This document shows positions 11,650 through 24,544 of a stretch of DNA of 64,000 nucleotides, piece by piece. The first letter of the stretch is position 1. Each line of letters starts with the position of its first letter. The notes below the pieces were generated by a model that ran no database searches, was not told where the DNA came from, and saw nothing but the letters and a program-made list of their open reading frames with translations. The stretch comes from Anaeramoeba flamelloides (Eukaryota; Metamonada; Anaeramoebidae), in NCBI GenBank assembly GCA_027625915.1, contig JANTQA010000057.1:310001-374000 (forward strand), given 5' to 3'. The translations under genes were made by a program, and so were the position numbers.

Positions 11650-14600
11650 ATGACTTCGACTAATAACACAAAAAAGTTGTTTGATAAATTGGAAAAAAAG
11701 CATAAGCATAAGCGCAAGGGGAAGCACAAACACAAGAGTAAGCACAAACATAAAAGCCGACACAAACACAAAAATAATGAAAGCAAAAAACCCAAAGGAG
11801 ACTTAAAGCCTTTGAGGAGGAATTATGCAACACTACGGTACTCACAATCCAAAAGTCTTCGCGAGAAACTTGAATCACTAAAAGGGACCAAGGACGTGGA
11901 GAAGGACGTCGACTTAATGCTAAGTGGACTGTCCAAAAACACTGAAGAGGCGAGGAAAAAGCGGAAACAAATGTCCATGCGAAGCGCAAACCCATTTGAG
12001 CTGATTCGAAAGGGCGACGTTGAAGGGCTGGCGCAATGCTTTGAAAACTTTTACAACGAAATAGAGCAAAGGGAAGAGGAAATCATGACTGTTGCCATGG
12101 CTGGGCTCAGGGTTTCCAAAGAAAACCAATCGATCAAAAAGGAAATCACAAAATACGAAGAAAAATTTGAAGAGTTGTACTCTACAAACCAGATCCTCGA
12201 GGAAAAAGTCACCGATTTTGAATCAGACATTAGAGATCTCTCAAAGAAAAACACCTTTCTTCGTGAAAAAGTCGAAGAGGCTTGGGAATTAAACCAAAAA
12301 TATTTGGACGAACTTAAAAAGTATGATTTGGAAAGAGAAAAATTAATGGAGAAATTCAACCAAGAAGAGAAATTGGAGTTAGAGAACTTACAGTTAAAGG
12401 AAGAAATACAGACGAATCAACAGATGATTTCTGAAATAAAATTACAAGAAGAAGTGAACAACCAACAAAAAAAAGAAATTTCAAATTTGCAATTCAGAGA
12501 AGGTAAACACTTTTTTACTTTTTTACTTTTTTACTTGGCTTGGATTGACTTTACTTTACTTTTCTTTTCTTTGTCCCCTCACCTTGGTTTGGATGATCTG
12601 TTTTATCTTCAACTGTATTTTTGTGTTGTTCGATTTTTCAAATTTAATCATTCCGAAAAAAACAAATACGTTTTCATAAAAAAATTTTTTTTTTTGAAAA
12701 TGTTAAAAATTCTTTTTTCACATGCAAATTGACTGCGAATTAATTCCTAAATTGTGACACGCTTTGTTTTAATTTTCAGAGATCTCAAAAAAAACCAAAA
12801 AACGATACTGCTAAATTCAAAATCATGAAAAAAAATTTTTTTGCTCAATTTCCTTTTTATTAATTTACAAACCCAATTTCCCAAACACTTCGTTTCGGTG
12901 AAGATTTCAAAAGCCAACTCTTTTAACAAAGTTTGTTTCGATTTTCCAACAAAATCCTTTATTAAAAGTTAAGGCTAAAAAATCTCAAAAAGGGAAATTG
13001 AACCAAAAAGCATTTTTTTGATCTTATCAGTATTACTGGTAAATTCAAATTAATGAACAAAAACCTTTGCTTTGTTTTCTATTTTAAAAATTTATTTAAC
13101 TCGTTATAAATAAAGAATTTTATTGGTTTAAATCCCAAGAAACAGGATTAAAAATTAGTTGATTTTCCAAATATTCTTTGATCGAGAAGAAATGTTTTAA
13201 AAGTTGGAGTTAGAACAGATGTAAAAAATGGAAATTGAACTCAGAAATTTTTGCACATCTTTTTGAATTTATCAGTATTTTAAATAATTTTGGGATTTTC
13301 ATTTTAAAATTTAATTGGGAAACTTTTGTAAAAGTGTTCAAAAGTAAACTAATTATTTTTGAAGAAAATAAGATTGTTAATCAAGGTGGATGAGTCTTAA
13401 TAACGACACTATTAATTGTAAAATAAAAAGAACAAAATTTTCATTTGGCTTTCCTCAAAATCAAATCCCAAAAATTAAAAATAAATCATCAAAAGTCTAC
13501 AATTCTAAAAAGGGAAATTAATAATTCAAACTGATTTTAAGAATTAAAATATTGAAATTTTACATGATTTTTAAACCTTTTTTTTTCGGAAAGCTGAATG
13601 AAAATTTTATTCCATTTATTTTACAACAAATAGTAATTGCTATTTTAAAATTTCTTTATTCAAATTCCATTCCAATCGTTCAAGTAGAATGTCTTAATTT
13701 CAAATTTATAAATATACAATTTTTTTAAACATGGAGCTATAAAATTTTCAAAATAATATTAAAATCAGTATTGAACAATCAATTTTAAAGCATAACAAAG
13801 TAAATTTAGGAAAAGGAAAAAAAGTATAGAGAATTCTGGTTGGTTTAATCATTTATTATTTTTTTTCTCACTCAAAAAAAAATTTATACCTTTTTCAAGA
13901 AAAAGAGCAATATGTAATAGTTTCTTCTGCAAATATTGGTTACAAGTAGATGGGTTATGTACCAAGTGAAAGTTAAATCATGTAATAGCCACTTGTAGAA
14001 AAAAAAAAATAAATATGTATACTTATTTAAAGAGTTTTTGAAACAACCTATTCACTGGATCTTTAAATTTTTGAGAACGATAACAAAGATTTTTAATTTT
14101 TTTTGTTCTGTTTTTAATTTGCAAACAATTTCAAGTCCCTTGTTGAAAGTGTTTTAAAATTTGAATTTTTTTTTTTTTTTTGTTATTTGTTTCAAAGATT
14201 TCAATAAACAAAATTGTTGGATAAAAATCCGAAAAGAATGTTAAAAGGGATATTATTAGACCAAACGTGTATTTTTATATTTATTTAATCTTGTTTTTTT
14301 TTAATAATTATGAAAACATTTTTATTTTGGCTGTACAATGGACAACATTTTACAAATTATTTGATAAACAAAAATTTTGAAATTTAAATTCAAGCAGAGA
14401 AACAGGAACAAATATTATTCATAACCTTTATGATGTACATTCATATTGCAAATATTTGTGACTAAAATTTTGAAATTTTGAAAAGAATTGAAACCAGAGA
14501 AAAACTAATTTTTTTTTTGTTACAAACACACAATATCAAAAATTAAGTTAAAAAATTCATAATAAAAATTATAACAAAAATTGATAAAAACAATAATAAA

Positions 14601-17600
14601 GAAAAAAAAATTAATAAATAAAAGTAATACTTAAATATTATCAAATTAAATATGATAGTAAAGATTTAATTAAATTTAGAAAATAATCTAATATTTGTCA
14701 ATTGTTAACATTTTCATTTTTCAAAGAAAAAAATACCCCCCTCCCCCCCTCCAAAAAAAAAAAGAGCTAATTGTCTTTACTATATCAAATAACTTTTAAT
14801 ACTTTTTCCGAAAATTTACCTATATTTACTTTATTAATACCAAGTATAGAGATCTTCAAAAACCAATTTTGGATCAATTTTTTTTCTCTAAAAATTTGCC
14901 TCATTTGTATAAATTTCGTAAATTTCTTTACTTTCACATGATAAGAAAGAAATTTTTATTTGGGTTATCTCGTTTTATAATTTTTAGAAACAATTTTAAA
15001 CAGATTAAACAAGTTCATATTATCTTTGATATTTAAATGAAAAATTTTGATTCAAAACTTTAATTTCATGTAATTTAAAATTAAATGCAATTATCTTCCT
15101 TCTCAATTACAAACACCAAATATAAGTAAAAAACAAATTAGAGATCTGTTAATGTTTGAGTTTGGATAAAAATCAAATTCTTACTATTTGAAGGACAAAA
15201 TTTGAAACTCAAAAATTATTTTTCATATGTTATTCAAAAAACTTTCATCAATTCTTTCTGTCAAAAGTTCTCAAAATAAATTTCCAAATATCAATTATTT
15301 TGTATAATTGGCCTTTAAAGGATAAATAAGTAATAAGTAGAATAATACATATCGGGGAATAGTTGATATCCTGGATGTAGTAAATCTAACCAAATCTATA
15401 TATTTTCTTAAAAAACAATCCAAAAACTAAAATTCTTATGGAAAAATTGAGAAAAAAAACAACAATGTTCATTTTGATCTCTTTGATTGAAGATCCAAAG
15501 AAAATTCCAAGAGAAATCAAAATGTTTTTTAAAAAAATCATTTCGCGCTCTTTCAATAGTATTAGACTAACACTTTTTTACCTAGTGACTAGAGATCTTG
15601 CAATTAAAAAAAATTTTGCAAATGAATTACGAGTCAAAATAATTACGTTATCAAAAAAAAAAATAGAAAAAAAGAAAAAAGCCAAATTGTGATAAAATAA
15701 GTGAAAAAAATGATTTCAATTTTGAAATTTCAAAAATGAAAGTTTTTCTCCTAATATCCATTCAAACTCTTTAAACATATGTGATTCTTCTATTGCAACT
15801 GTATCCCTTAGACTGGAAAATAGCTGTATATATAGTAATTAATATCCTTCTAATTCATCAAAATTACTCAAAAAAAATAAATTTCTTTTTATTATAATTA
15901 TTCTTTCATATTTATCTCTCTAAAGAAAAATTAAGAACAAAAAACAAAACATTAGAAATTGAATATGAAAATATTCAAACCAAATATATAATTCAAGGGA
16001 AAGAAATGGCAAAATATGAAGAAAAAATCCAAAATGTTGAACAATTGGAAAATGAAATTGAACAGATGAAAATTCAAAATTATTGGTTAGAAAAAATGAT
16101 ATTACAAAAACCAGGAATGCTTGAAAGTGTCAAAGAAGTGGTTAATTGGTTTATTTTACATCAAAACGAAGATAATAATTCTCAAAATTTAATATATTCT
16201 GACACTAACAAAGCATTAAATGATTTGAACCAACTTTTAAACGACTTATCGGATGAAAACAAAAACGAAAACAAAAACAAAAACGAAAACGAAAATGAAC
16301 AAGATAATAATATTTTTTTACAATTAATCCATCAAGGTTTCAAGATAAATAAAGAAAATATAAATGAAATTGAGGATTCTGAAGGTATTCGACGAATATT
16401 ATATTTGACGATTATATTATTTTTCCAATTAACAACAAGCAAGTTTTTCAAAATAGAAGAGACTTTAAATAAAGAGTTAACTGAGTATAAAGACGAGATT
16501 AATGAATATGAAAGGAAATTGGAAAGGGGCGACCAACAAAAAAACAATTTAGAGAAGATTTTGGAAAAAAGAACACAAGATTTAGAAAGTGAATCTAAAA
16601 ACAAAGAAAATTTAATGGAAAGGATTAACAAGGGGTATTCGATTGAATTGAACATTGCTCAGAAAAGGGAAAAGCAATTGAAAAAGGAAATTGAAGAAAT
16701 TAAAAACAAATTCTTAGATAAATATAATAATGAATTAAAAGAAAAGGAAAATGAGTTTAAAGAGGTGATCATTAATCATCAAAAAAAGGAAATAAAATTC
16801 CGAAGGAAGTTGGTCGAACTTGAATTGAAAAAAAATCATGAATTGAAAAAAAAAGATTCGCGGTTTGAATCGAAAATGGAAGAGATCCAAAGGAAAATGG
16901 AAAATAACCAAAAAAAATATGAAAAGGAAAAAAAGGAAATCCTTGAAGAATCACAAGTAATAATTACGAAATTGAAAAATAAAAAAAAGCAAATAAAAAC
17001 GATCTTAGAGAAAAACGAAAATAATCAAAATCTAAATGAAAATAAATTGAATAAAAAAATTGGTGAATTAGAAAAAAAAATCGAAAAATTAATTATTGAA
17101 AAAGAAATTCGAAAGAATTTTGAAAAGGATCAATTGCAAACATTACAAAAGCAAAATGAAGATTTGGAACTGAGGCTGGAAATTGAGCAAAAAAAAAAGA
17201 TTAGGACTGAAAAGCAAAAGAACCATTTAGAAAAGCAATTAACGTTGACAAGGAAAAAAATTAACAAAACAAACCAGGACAAGGATGCCCTGAAAGATAA
17301 CAACGATAAAAAGAATTTAATAATAAAGCAACTGGAACAGGAAATTGAGAATTTAAGAAAGCAATTGGAAGACACTATATATGCTGAAATGAACGAAGAG
17401 GAGGGACTTGAGGAAGAGGAGGACGAAGATGAGGACGAAGAAGTAATCGAGTCCAATAGAGAGATCGACATTGTTGAGCGAATGATGACCGATTATCTTA
17501 ATAAAGAATTAAAATATGATTTAGAATTGAAGCATCTCTTACCAATCGGCAAAACCACGCCTGATCTGATCGATGCAATGCGCGACGGGCTATTGTTATG

Positions 17601-19032
17601 TAAATTGATCAACCATTGCGTACCCAACACCATTGACGAGAGGGTAATTAATTTTTTCAATGAGGACATTGACATCGACAAGGATATGGAAGAAATTTTG
17701 GAAAATCATACATTGTGTATCAATTCTGCACTTGCTATTGGGTGCAATGTCAAGGGCATTACCGCGAAGGATTTGATCAATGAAGAAGAGCTACATTGCT
17801 TACAATTATGCTGGGAAATCATTAAATCTGGATTATTTTCAAAAATTAATTTGCAGTCTCATCCAGAAATAATTATTTTATCCAATAATGCCAAAAAGCC
17901 GATCGATTTACTTTCAAGTTCCCCCGAAGATTTATTATTAAAATGGATCAATTACCATTTACAAAGGAATAGCAGGCAAGAGAAAAGGCTAACCTGCGGA
18001 AACTTTGATCAAGATTTAAAGGATGGCTTAATTATTGTAACTTTATTAAATCAATTGTCTCCGGAAAAATGCCCAATTGAGCCATTCCTTGAATTCCAAA
18101 ACATCGACTCGAAGCTGAATTATCTTTTGGAAATGGCTTCCAATTTGGATGTCCATTATTTTTTAAATACCCAAGCTTTACTAAATGGGGAAACGAAATT
18201 AAATTTGGCCTTTTTAGCCTATCTATTTAACACCAGATCCGGGATTGAGATGATTACTCAAACAAATAACAGCAGCGGTAACGATAATCAGAAATTTGAG
18301 AATCAAGACCTGCCATTTTCAAACTATGGCACAAGAGAAGAAAGAAGCTTTAGATTATGGATAAACTCCCTCGGGGTGAAACCTAAGGTGAATAATCTAT
18401 ATGAGGATTTGAAGGATGGTAACATTCTCTTGCAGGTCATTGAAAAAATTACAGAAAAGAAATTTGTAAATTGGAAAAAAGTTACATTAAATTGTAAAAA
18501 CCCGTTCCAAAAAGTCGGCAACTGCAATTATGTTGTCGAATTGGGCAAGCAATTGAATTTAAAATTACTAACCACCGGTGGAAGAGATATATGCGACGGC
18601 AACAAAACAATGGTTTTGGGCTACGTTTGGCAATTGATGCGATACCACGTTATGCAAATTTTGAAAAAATTAAATGTCATCTCCGGATACAAAATCAATG
18701 ACTCCGTAATGGTCAATTGGGCCAACAACAAAGTGAAAAATGCTGGGAAACTTTCACAAATTAGAAACTTTAGAGATAGTAAATTACAAAACTCAAAATT
18801 TTTAATCGACCTTATTTATTCAATAAACGAAAAAGCAGTCAATTACAAATTTGTTTCCAGTGGATCAGACGTTGAAGACCATATAGATAACGCTAAATTG
18901 GTCATCTCCCTAACCAGAAAATTAGGTGGAAGAGTGTTTCTATTGCCTGAAGATATTGTTGAAGTGAAAGATAAAATGATCTTAACTTTAATTGGTGAAC
19001 TGATGAGAATTGACAAAATTTCTAATTTATAA
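11650..19032 (+). CDS. Fimbrin/plastin-like actin bundler with giant N-terminal coiled coil
   Basis: Two exons, 11650-12502 and 15926-19032; the split codon G|AA joins them in frame, giving about 1,319 residues. The C-terminal 520 residues are a complete fimbrin core of four calponin-homology domains (about 797-927, 952-1053, 1088-1193, 1210-1319). Plastin signatures include LKHLLPI, DGLLLCKLINHCVPNTIDER, SALAIGC, GETKLNLAFLAYLFN, TREERSFRLWINSLGV, NCNYVVELGK, VWQLMRYHV and RVFLLPEDIVEVK. Plastins (about 620 residues) start with two EF hands; here these are absent. In their place are a Lys/His repeat (residues about 17-42), a basic segment and 600 residues of Glu/Lys coiled coil. It should crosslink actin filaments and oligomerise, apparently without direct calcium control. 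Exon 1 is clearly richer in G+C than exon 2. Further small exons in the intron cannot be excluded. Confidence 0.9.
13480..13800 (+). repeat. T-family dispersed repeat, copy 2 (in fimbrin intron)
   Basis: Matches 10190-10520 in the opposite orientation, best over TTTTTAAACCTTTTTTT and TTTATTTTACAACAAATAGTA. It shows that the 3.4-kb fimbrin intron contains repeat-derived DNA. Confidence 0.5.
14735..14753. repeat. C-rich tract with G-quadruplex potential on the minus strand
   Basis: TACCCCCCTCCCCCCCTCC, an isolated run of three C blocks in otherwise AT-rich intron DNA, followed by A11. The minus strand would carry G2AG7AG6. Confidence 0.7.
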
Positions 19033-19816
19033 TTTTTTTTTTTTTTATTTTTGATGAAGGTCGATTATAATTAATTGAATTAATTAAAAAATAAATTTAT
19101 TAATTATTTTTTTAGCTAATATATTTTTAAATATTCATTTTTATTTGCTAAGATCTTGAATAAATAAGAATAAGATTAAAACTTTCCGAACTTGATTTAT
19201 TTTGATATTTTTAGAGCTGTGAAAATTGATATTTATTTAATTCTTTTTGATTGATGAAATCTTTTACTTATGAGGATTGATAATCTCTAAAAAAATTAAA
19301 GGAATGAAAAAATTAAAATTATATTTTATTGTTTAAAAAATCTTTGCTTTCTTTTTTTTTTTTATTGTTGAAGAAGTGTAAATTACACTCTAGTTGCCCT
19401 TAGACTTAAATTCCCTTTCGGAAATTTAAGCGTAAAATCATAGATTTTACGATTATTAATTAATGAAAATAATTTCAAACTATCACAGTTTAAAATCAAT
19501 TCATTAAGATTTATTTCTTTTAATTTATTAAGAAAAACTAAAATATTTTTTTCATCAGAAGGACATGCCCATAAAAAATGATTAATATTTTCTATTATTT
19601 CCTTATGTTCATATTTTAAACATAAAGTACAATATTTATTTGAGTTTTTATTTATAATATAATAGTATCTGTTTAAACAGTTAGTAAATGTTCTGAATTT
19701 TAGGATTGCTAAGCTTGAAGGATAAATAGATTAATTTTAAGTTTTAAATAAAGAGTTTTGATATTTTATTATTTTGAAATATTTCTGTGGAGTGTCGTCA
19801 AGTGCCGTAGAGTGCC

Positions 19817-19891
19817 TAGGTTTTCCAGGATTAAAAAGAATATAGTAAAATCAAAGATTTAACTCTATTCTTTTAAATTATGGAAAACCTA
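19817..19891. mobile_element. 75-bp near-perfect palindrome, copy 1
   Basis: Begins TAGGTTTTCCAGGATT and ends in TATGGAAAACCTA, its inverse; nearly the whole 75 bp folds back on itself. It interrupts the LINE reading frame. A second unit with the same sequence is at 19984-20058. A minimal foldback MITE is likely. Confidence 0.82.
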
Positions 19892-19983
19892 ATGGCGATT
19901 TTTTTTAATTCAAGTAATAAACTGAAAATTTCTTAAATTTTCTTTTAATTTCTCAAATTAAAAAAAAGCTAACGAAAAGTGTT

Positions 19984-20058
19984 TAGGTTTTCCAGAATTC
20001 AAAAGAATAGAGTAAAATCCTTGATTTAACTCGATACTTTTAAATTGTGGAAAACCTA
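19984..20058. mobile_element. 75-bp near-perfect palindrome, copy 2
   Basis: TAGGTTTTCCAGAATT...TGTGGAAAACCTA, same length and same sequence family as the unit at 19817-19891, 92 bp away and also inside LINE-derived sequence. Confidence 0.82.
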
Positions 20059-20322
20059 ACAACATTTCCAGCTCTTGGAATTCAATAATTCATTATATGC
20101 ATATTTGTAATTTTCTTCTTTCAATTCAATTAAATCTTGTGAATTCCAAACGATTTTATTGTTTATTCTGTTGATTAAATTTTATAAATTTTTCTAAATA
20201 AGGGGGAGATAAATTTTTTTATTTTTTTTTTTGATTTGAATTTTTTTTTTATTAACCGAAATTACCAGATTTTCAAATTTAGATTCTGGTTTTGTAAATA
20301 AGAATTGGTGTAAACTATTTTT

Positions 20323-21005
20323 CAGTCAAAGGGGCCCAGTTGTAATGGGTATAATACACGTGTTTAAAGGGTTTGCATAGATATTAGAAGAAAAATTTTA
20401 TTTCGGAAATTTTCAAAATTGAAATCATTTTTTCACATTTTTACACATTTTTTTTTTTTTTTTCGATTTTTTTTTTAAAACCTCATTCAGTTGCAAAAAA
20501 ATTTTTTTATTGCAAGATCAATAGTCACTTGGTAAAAACGTGTTATTCTAAGGTTATGGGAACTATGTAAAGATTGTTGAGAAATCTATTGATTTCTATT
20601 GCAATTCAATTCGATCTTTGATCTTGATATTTGTTTAATAAATGTGAAAATTTTTCACTTTATTTTCATTTCCTTTTTCAAATAGAGACCAAAAATACCA
20701 ACATACTTCATTTTGGGGCTTGGTTTCTAAAAGAAAAGTATGGAAAATGAAGTGAAAAATGTTTCATATTTATTATTTAAATACCAGTAGAAGTTCAAAA
20801 CGAACATCCTTGTTTTTTTCAATGTGGCCCTAAGAATTTGAGTTTTTCAATTTTTAAGAAAATCTATTGATTAATTAGTTTTCTTTCAGACATGTATCAA
20901 CATTTCTTTGATGTGTATTATTCTCTTTATTTCTTATTTGTTCTTCAAAAGTCAATTATATAAAATAATTGATATTTGAAAAAAACTGTTGGGCACCTTT
21001 GACTG
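20323..21005. mobile_element. 683-bp TIR element inserted in the LINE
   Basis: The left end CAGTCAAAGGGGCCCAGTTG is matched by the inverted right end CAGTCAAAGGTGCCCAACAG. It separates the LINE endonuclease-distal coding part (minus strand, up to INRNKLCFS) from the LINE 3' part. The interior carries its own inverted pair (about 20630-20690 against 20735-20790, with TAATAAATGTGAAA and TTTCATATTTATTA). No transposase seen; target duplication not clear. Confidence 0.72.
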
Positions 21006-22300
21006 AAACAGAGTTTATTTCTGTTTATTTTACAAATTTCATTAATACATGAATTAATCCAAGAATTTAAGTAATTTAAAGTTTTTATTTCATAATTAAA
21101 AATTTCTAATCCATATGTTAATTTACTTAATATAAACGATTTACATAATCTTATTTTTAAACTATCTGTTAATAAATTATTGTTAAATAATTGTTTACAA
21201 CTATTAAAAATCTCTTCTGATTTTTTTAAATTATAGACTATCTGTGAAATTTTGTCTAAATAAATACCCAAATATTTAATTTTTTTAAATCTTTTGATAC
21301 AACTTTTTTATCTTATTTAGGTTTTTTATTACAAATTGAATAATATTTTCATATGTAGAATTTAATTTTTGATTTAAATACTTTTTATTTACTTTTATAA
21401 TTAAGATTAGTTCATCTATAAATATTTGACAATGGTTTGTTAATGATATGATTTTCAATAAAAGAAAATGTTAAATTAGAGTAAATAAAATGGGATGATA
21501 ATGTATCTTCTTGGAATATACCAAGTTCCTTTCCCTTGACAATATTTTAATAAAAAAAAATTTGAATATTTTATTTAAAATGAATTTTTTTATTGTTTTT
21601 CTAATTATTTTAAAATTGATTAAGTCAAAACATTTTACTATATCAATCATTATAATATAAGTTTTATTATTTCCATTTTCATTAATCAGATTTGATTTTA
21701 TTACAATTATTTAAGAAATTTAAAACCGCAATTTGAGTATCATATTTTTTCCAAAAACCAAATTGGAATTTGTGAATAAATTCCCAACATGGTTCAATTA
21801 GCCTATATAGCATTTTAGAAATAATCTTTATAAGCTTTGATTTATAGGAATTGGTCTATAATTTAAAGCTAGACCTTCATTTCCTTTTTTATGAATAAAT
21901 AAAATTAATCTTTTTTTAATATATTCAATATTATTATTATTAGGATTAAGCAACCAATTATTAAATATTTTCTGAATTGTAATAAGATAATTTTTATAAT
22001 TTAGATTTTCAATTGAGTCTTCATCAATGATAATTTCATCCTCATAAATATATTTCAAATTTTCAATTTTTTGAAATCCTTTAACTGATTTATTTTTTAA
22101 ATTTTTAATAGAAAAATCTTTGCTTTCTTTGTTAATTTTTGTTATTGAAATTGGACATGGATTGCTTTCTTCAAAAAAGTGCCATTTTTTTTCATTTTTT
22201 GGATATATTTTAATAGAACAATTATAAATCAACAGGGTAAATATTTATTCAATAAGTCTCAATATTTCTATTTTATTTGATATTTCAAATTTTAAAATAG

Positions 22301-23424
22301 ATTCATTACAAAAGAGGTTTTTTTATAAAAGGTAGATAATAAAAATACCCAAATTTTGCAGAAATCCCTCCGTTTCATTTTAAAGAGTTTTCAAAACTCA
22401 TCTCGATTTAATTTTATTATTTCAATTTAATTGAATATAAACTTTTAAACACATAATGAATTGATTTTATCAATCGAATCAAGATTTTGGATTTCAAAAA
22501 AATGTAAAAATGACTCTTTTTTAATGAGATAACTTTTTGGTGTTTTGATAATTATTCTAAAATCGATAACATTAATCTTGATCATTAGAAAAGAATTTTT
22601 TAGGGAACAAACTATTTTTTGCTTGAATTTTTCCTCTTTTTTTATATATTTAAATCAAGTAATGGAAAAAAAGTCTAATTAACTATCAATAAAACCAAAT
22701 AGTAACGTTCTAAATCGTTACTAGAATTATCAATATTAAAAGAAAAAAATCAACCAGTCTTTTTAATATGATCTCTAAATAAAAAGTCTCAAATTCAATA
22801 TTTTTTTTACCAAAAATTATTCAATTTTATAATTTTCAGCTATTATTCCAAGTCTATTACTCATTTAGATGACTTAAAAAATAACTTCACGAATGATACA
22901 CTTTTTATTTACTTTTTTTTTTACTTTTTTAATTTATTATTTATGATTTTTGTTGTTAATTTTGATATTACACGTTTTCAAGTGCACCTAAAAGTTAACC
23001 CTAAGAAAATTCAAAAAAAGAAAAAGATTGGATTTTTTCTTATTCGATCTTAACTTGAGATTTTCAGTAGAAATTCCTTTGGATCTTTACGTGATTTTCT
23101 TATTACTTTTTGCCACTATAAGAATCGAACATCTGGTATCTCGTTTTTGGAGAGTAAAACACACCGCCTTATGAAGTAAAATCCACATTAATAATTAGGC
23201 TATTAAACGAAACCGAAACTCCTTGGAAACAAATCTTGCAAATCGAAACATAAAAACAAAACAGTAGAATAGGATCAAAAATATTTTAAGATTGAGAAGT
23301 ATCATTTATTACTCTATCAAAGAACAAACAAAATTTCTCTTCAATAAGAGAAAGAAGCTATCAATTATTAATTTTTTTTTTTTTATGATCTATAATTTTG
23401 ATAAAAATTAAAAAAAATGTAAAT
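22301..23424. other. Intergenic, no gene seen
   Basis: AT-rich. The only structured piece is a tRNA-like 3' fragment on the minus strand near 23105-23175, which does not fold as a tRNA (see the rejected list). The region between this and the RPL5 stop codon is probably that gene's 3' flank. Confidence 0.5.
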
Positions 23425-24509
23425 TTAATTTTCAGAATCTTCTTCAGAATCGGTATATTCGCTGCTACCTTCTTCATAAGATTCTTCGTCTTCTTCTTCT
23501 TCTTCTTCTTCTTCTTTATTTTTTCTTTCTTCTTCAAGTTTTTCCATTCTTTGGAAAGCGGCAATGATTTTTTGTCTGACTCTTTCTTTTCTTTCTTCAA
23601 GGGTGAGTCTTTTTACTCTGAAATCTGGTTGTTTTTCATATACTTTTTTTGTTTTTTTTTCGAAAACTGGATTTTCTCTAATTAATTTGTGTGCCTTGAG
23701 GTACATGTCTTTAACTTGATCAGGTTCAATGTTGTTTTCAATATACTTGCTGAATTGTTTTTGATATTTGGTATTATCTTTTTTTTGTAAAAATTTCATA
23801 TAGCCGGCAATTTTTTCACCCAAGATGTATTGTCTGTGGACCTTTGGGTTGTATTTTCCATTTTTGGTTCCTTGGAATCTTTTGGTGTTATGTGGGATGT
23901 ATAATCCTCCGTCACAGGCACCCTATGTTTCAGTAAGTAGGTAAGTGTTAAATATTGAAGAGAAGGAGAAAAGGATAAAAAATTAGAAACATTGTTTGAC
24001 TTTCAGAAATAAAGAAAAAATAATTTAGAATAGCCACACTACAACTAAAATAAAAAAGAAAAACAAACCTTTAAAGCGGCAAAAATTTTAGCACCGGTTG
24101 TAGATCTAGCAAGACCAATATCAAGAAGACATTTGAATGGTCTTCTGTCTTCGTTTTCTTCAACAAGGAAATGTTTTCCGTCGACTTCGGAGGTACCTTC
24201 ATACATTTTGTCCATGCCAAGTTTTTTTAAAACCCTTCTTGCACATAAAAGACCTGTACAATAAGCTGCTGGGTAGTTTGTGAAACCAACTTTGACACCG
24301 TATTTTGGTAATTCATGGGAATAAGCGGCGGCTAATACATGATCTCCTTCAATTTTTGAGTAAATGACTTGAGTAACAATGTCGTGGTTTGTGATACGTA
24401 CAACAAATCTATAGAATTAATTATTTTTTTGTTTTTGGTTTTGAGGAAGACGAGTGTTTTTGTTGAAAGAAAATTGGTTTTCATTGAGAATTAGGATTCA
24501 TAATTGACA

Positions 24510-24544
<35 letters not shown>

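Larger units (their letters stand above)
19354..22111 (-). mobile_element. 5'-truncated, decayed non-LTR retrotransposon (LINE)
   Basis: An 18-19-bp target duplication (AAAAATCTTTGCTTTCTT) flanks the element at 19336-19354 and 22112-22130, with a T run just inside the left copy, which is the poly(A) tail of a minus-strand insert. Read on the minus strand, reverse transcriptase blocks come in order: KRLILFIHKKGNEGLALNYRPI (first RT block, about 21840-21910), QFGFWKKYDTQIAVLNFL (about 21710-21770), GIFQEDTLSS (the PQGD region), IFIDELILII (YADD position, degraded), then LCKSFILSKLTYGLEIF and, near the 3' end, a Cys/His finger CTLC...HFLWACP (about 19565-19635). The 5' end starts just upstream of the RT. 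Several stops and frame changes, plus three later insertions, make it inactive. Confidence 0.88.
19100..22300. mobile_element. S-family element, copy C, split by a LINE
   Basis: The left half (about 19100-19354) and right half (22112-about 22300) are diverged but collinear with copies A and B: GATTTATTTTGATATTTTTAG, CTTTTTGATTGATGAAAT and GTTTAAAAAATC on the left, then TTGAAATTGGACATGGATTG, AAAAAAGTGCCATTTTTTTT and CATTTTTTGGATATATTT on the right. Read across the LINE with one copy of the target duplication, the sequence is continuous with copies A and B. Its own terminal repeats are no longer clear. Confidence 0.75.

Noticed and set aside
12503-12830. Alternative short fimbrin intron ending at TTTTCAG (12779)
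   Set aside because: The acceptor looks good and keeps phase, but the following sequence (EISKKTKKRYC) hits a stop after 11 codons. The 15926 acceptor restores a 1,000-residue continuation instead.
17130-17471. Minus-strand Ser-rich frame opposite the fimbrin coiled coil
   Set aside because: Reverse-strand reflection of Glu/Asp codons in the real gene.
23105-23175. tRNA-like sequence on the minus strand (GTTCGATTC box, then ATAGTGGCA)
   Set aside because: The T-loop motif is present, but the T stem pairs poorly, no 5' acceptor strand complementary to TATAGTGGC exists at tRNA distance, and the anticodon loop lacks a proper U33. At most a relic.
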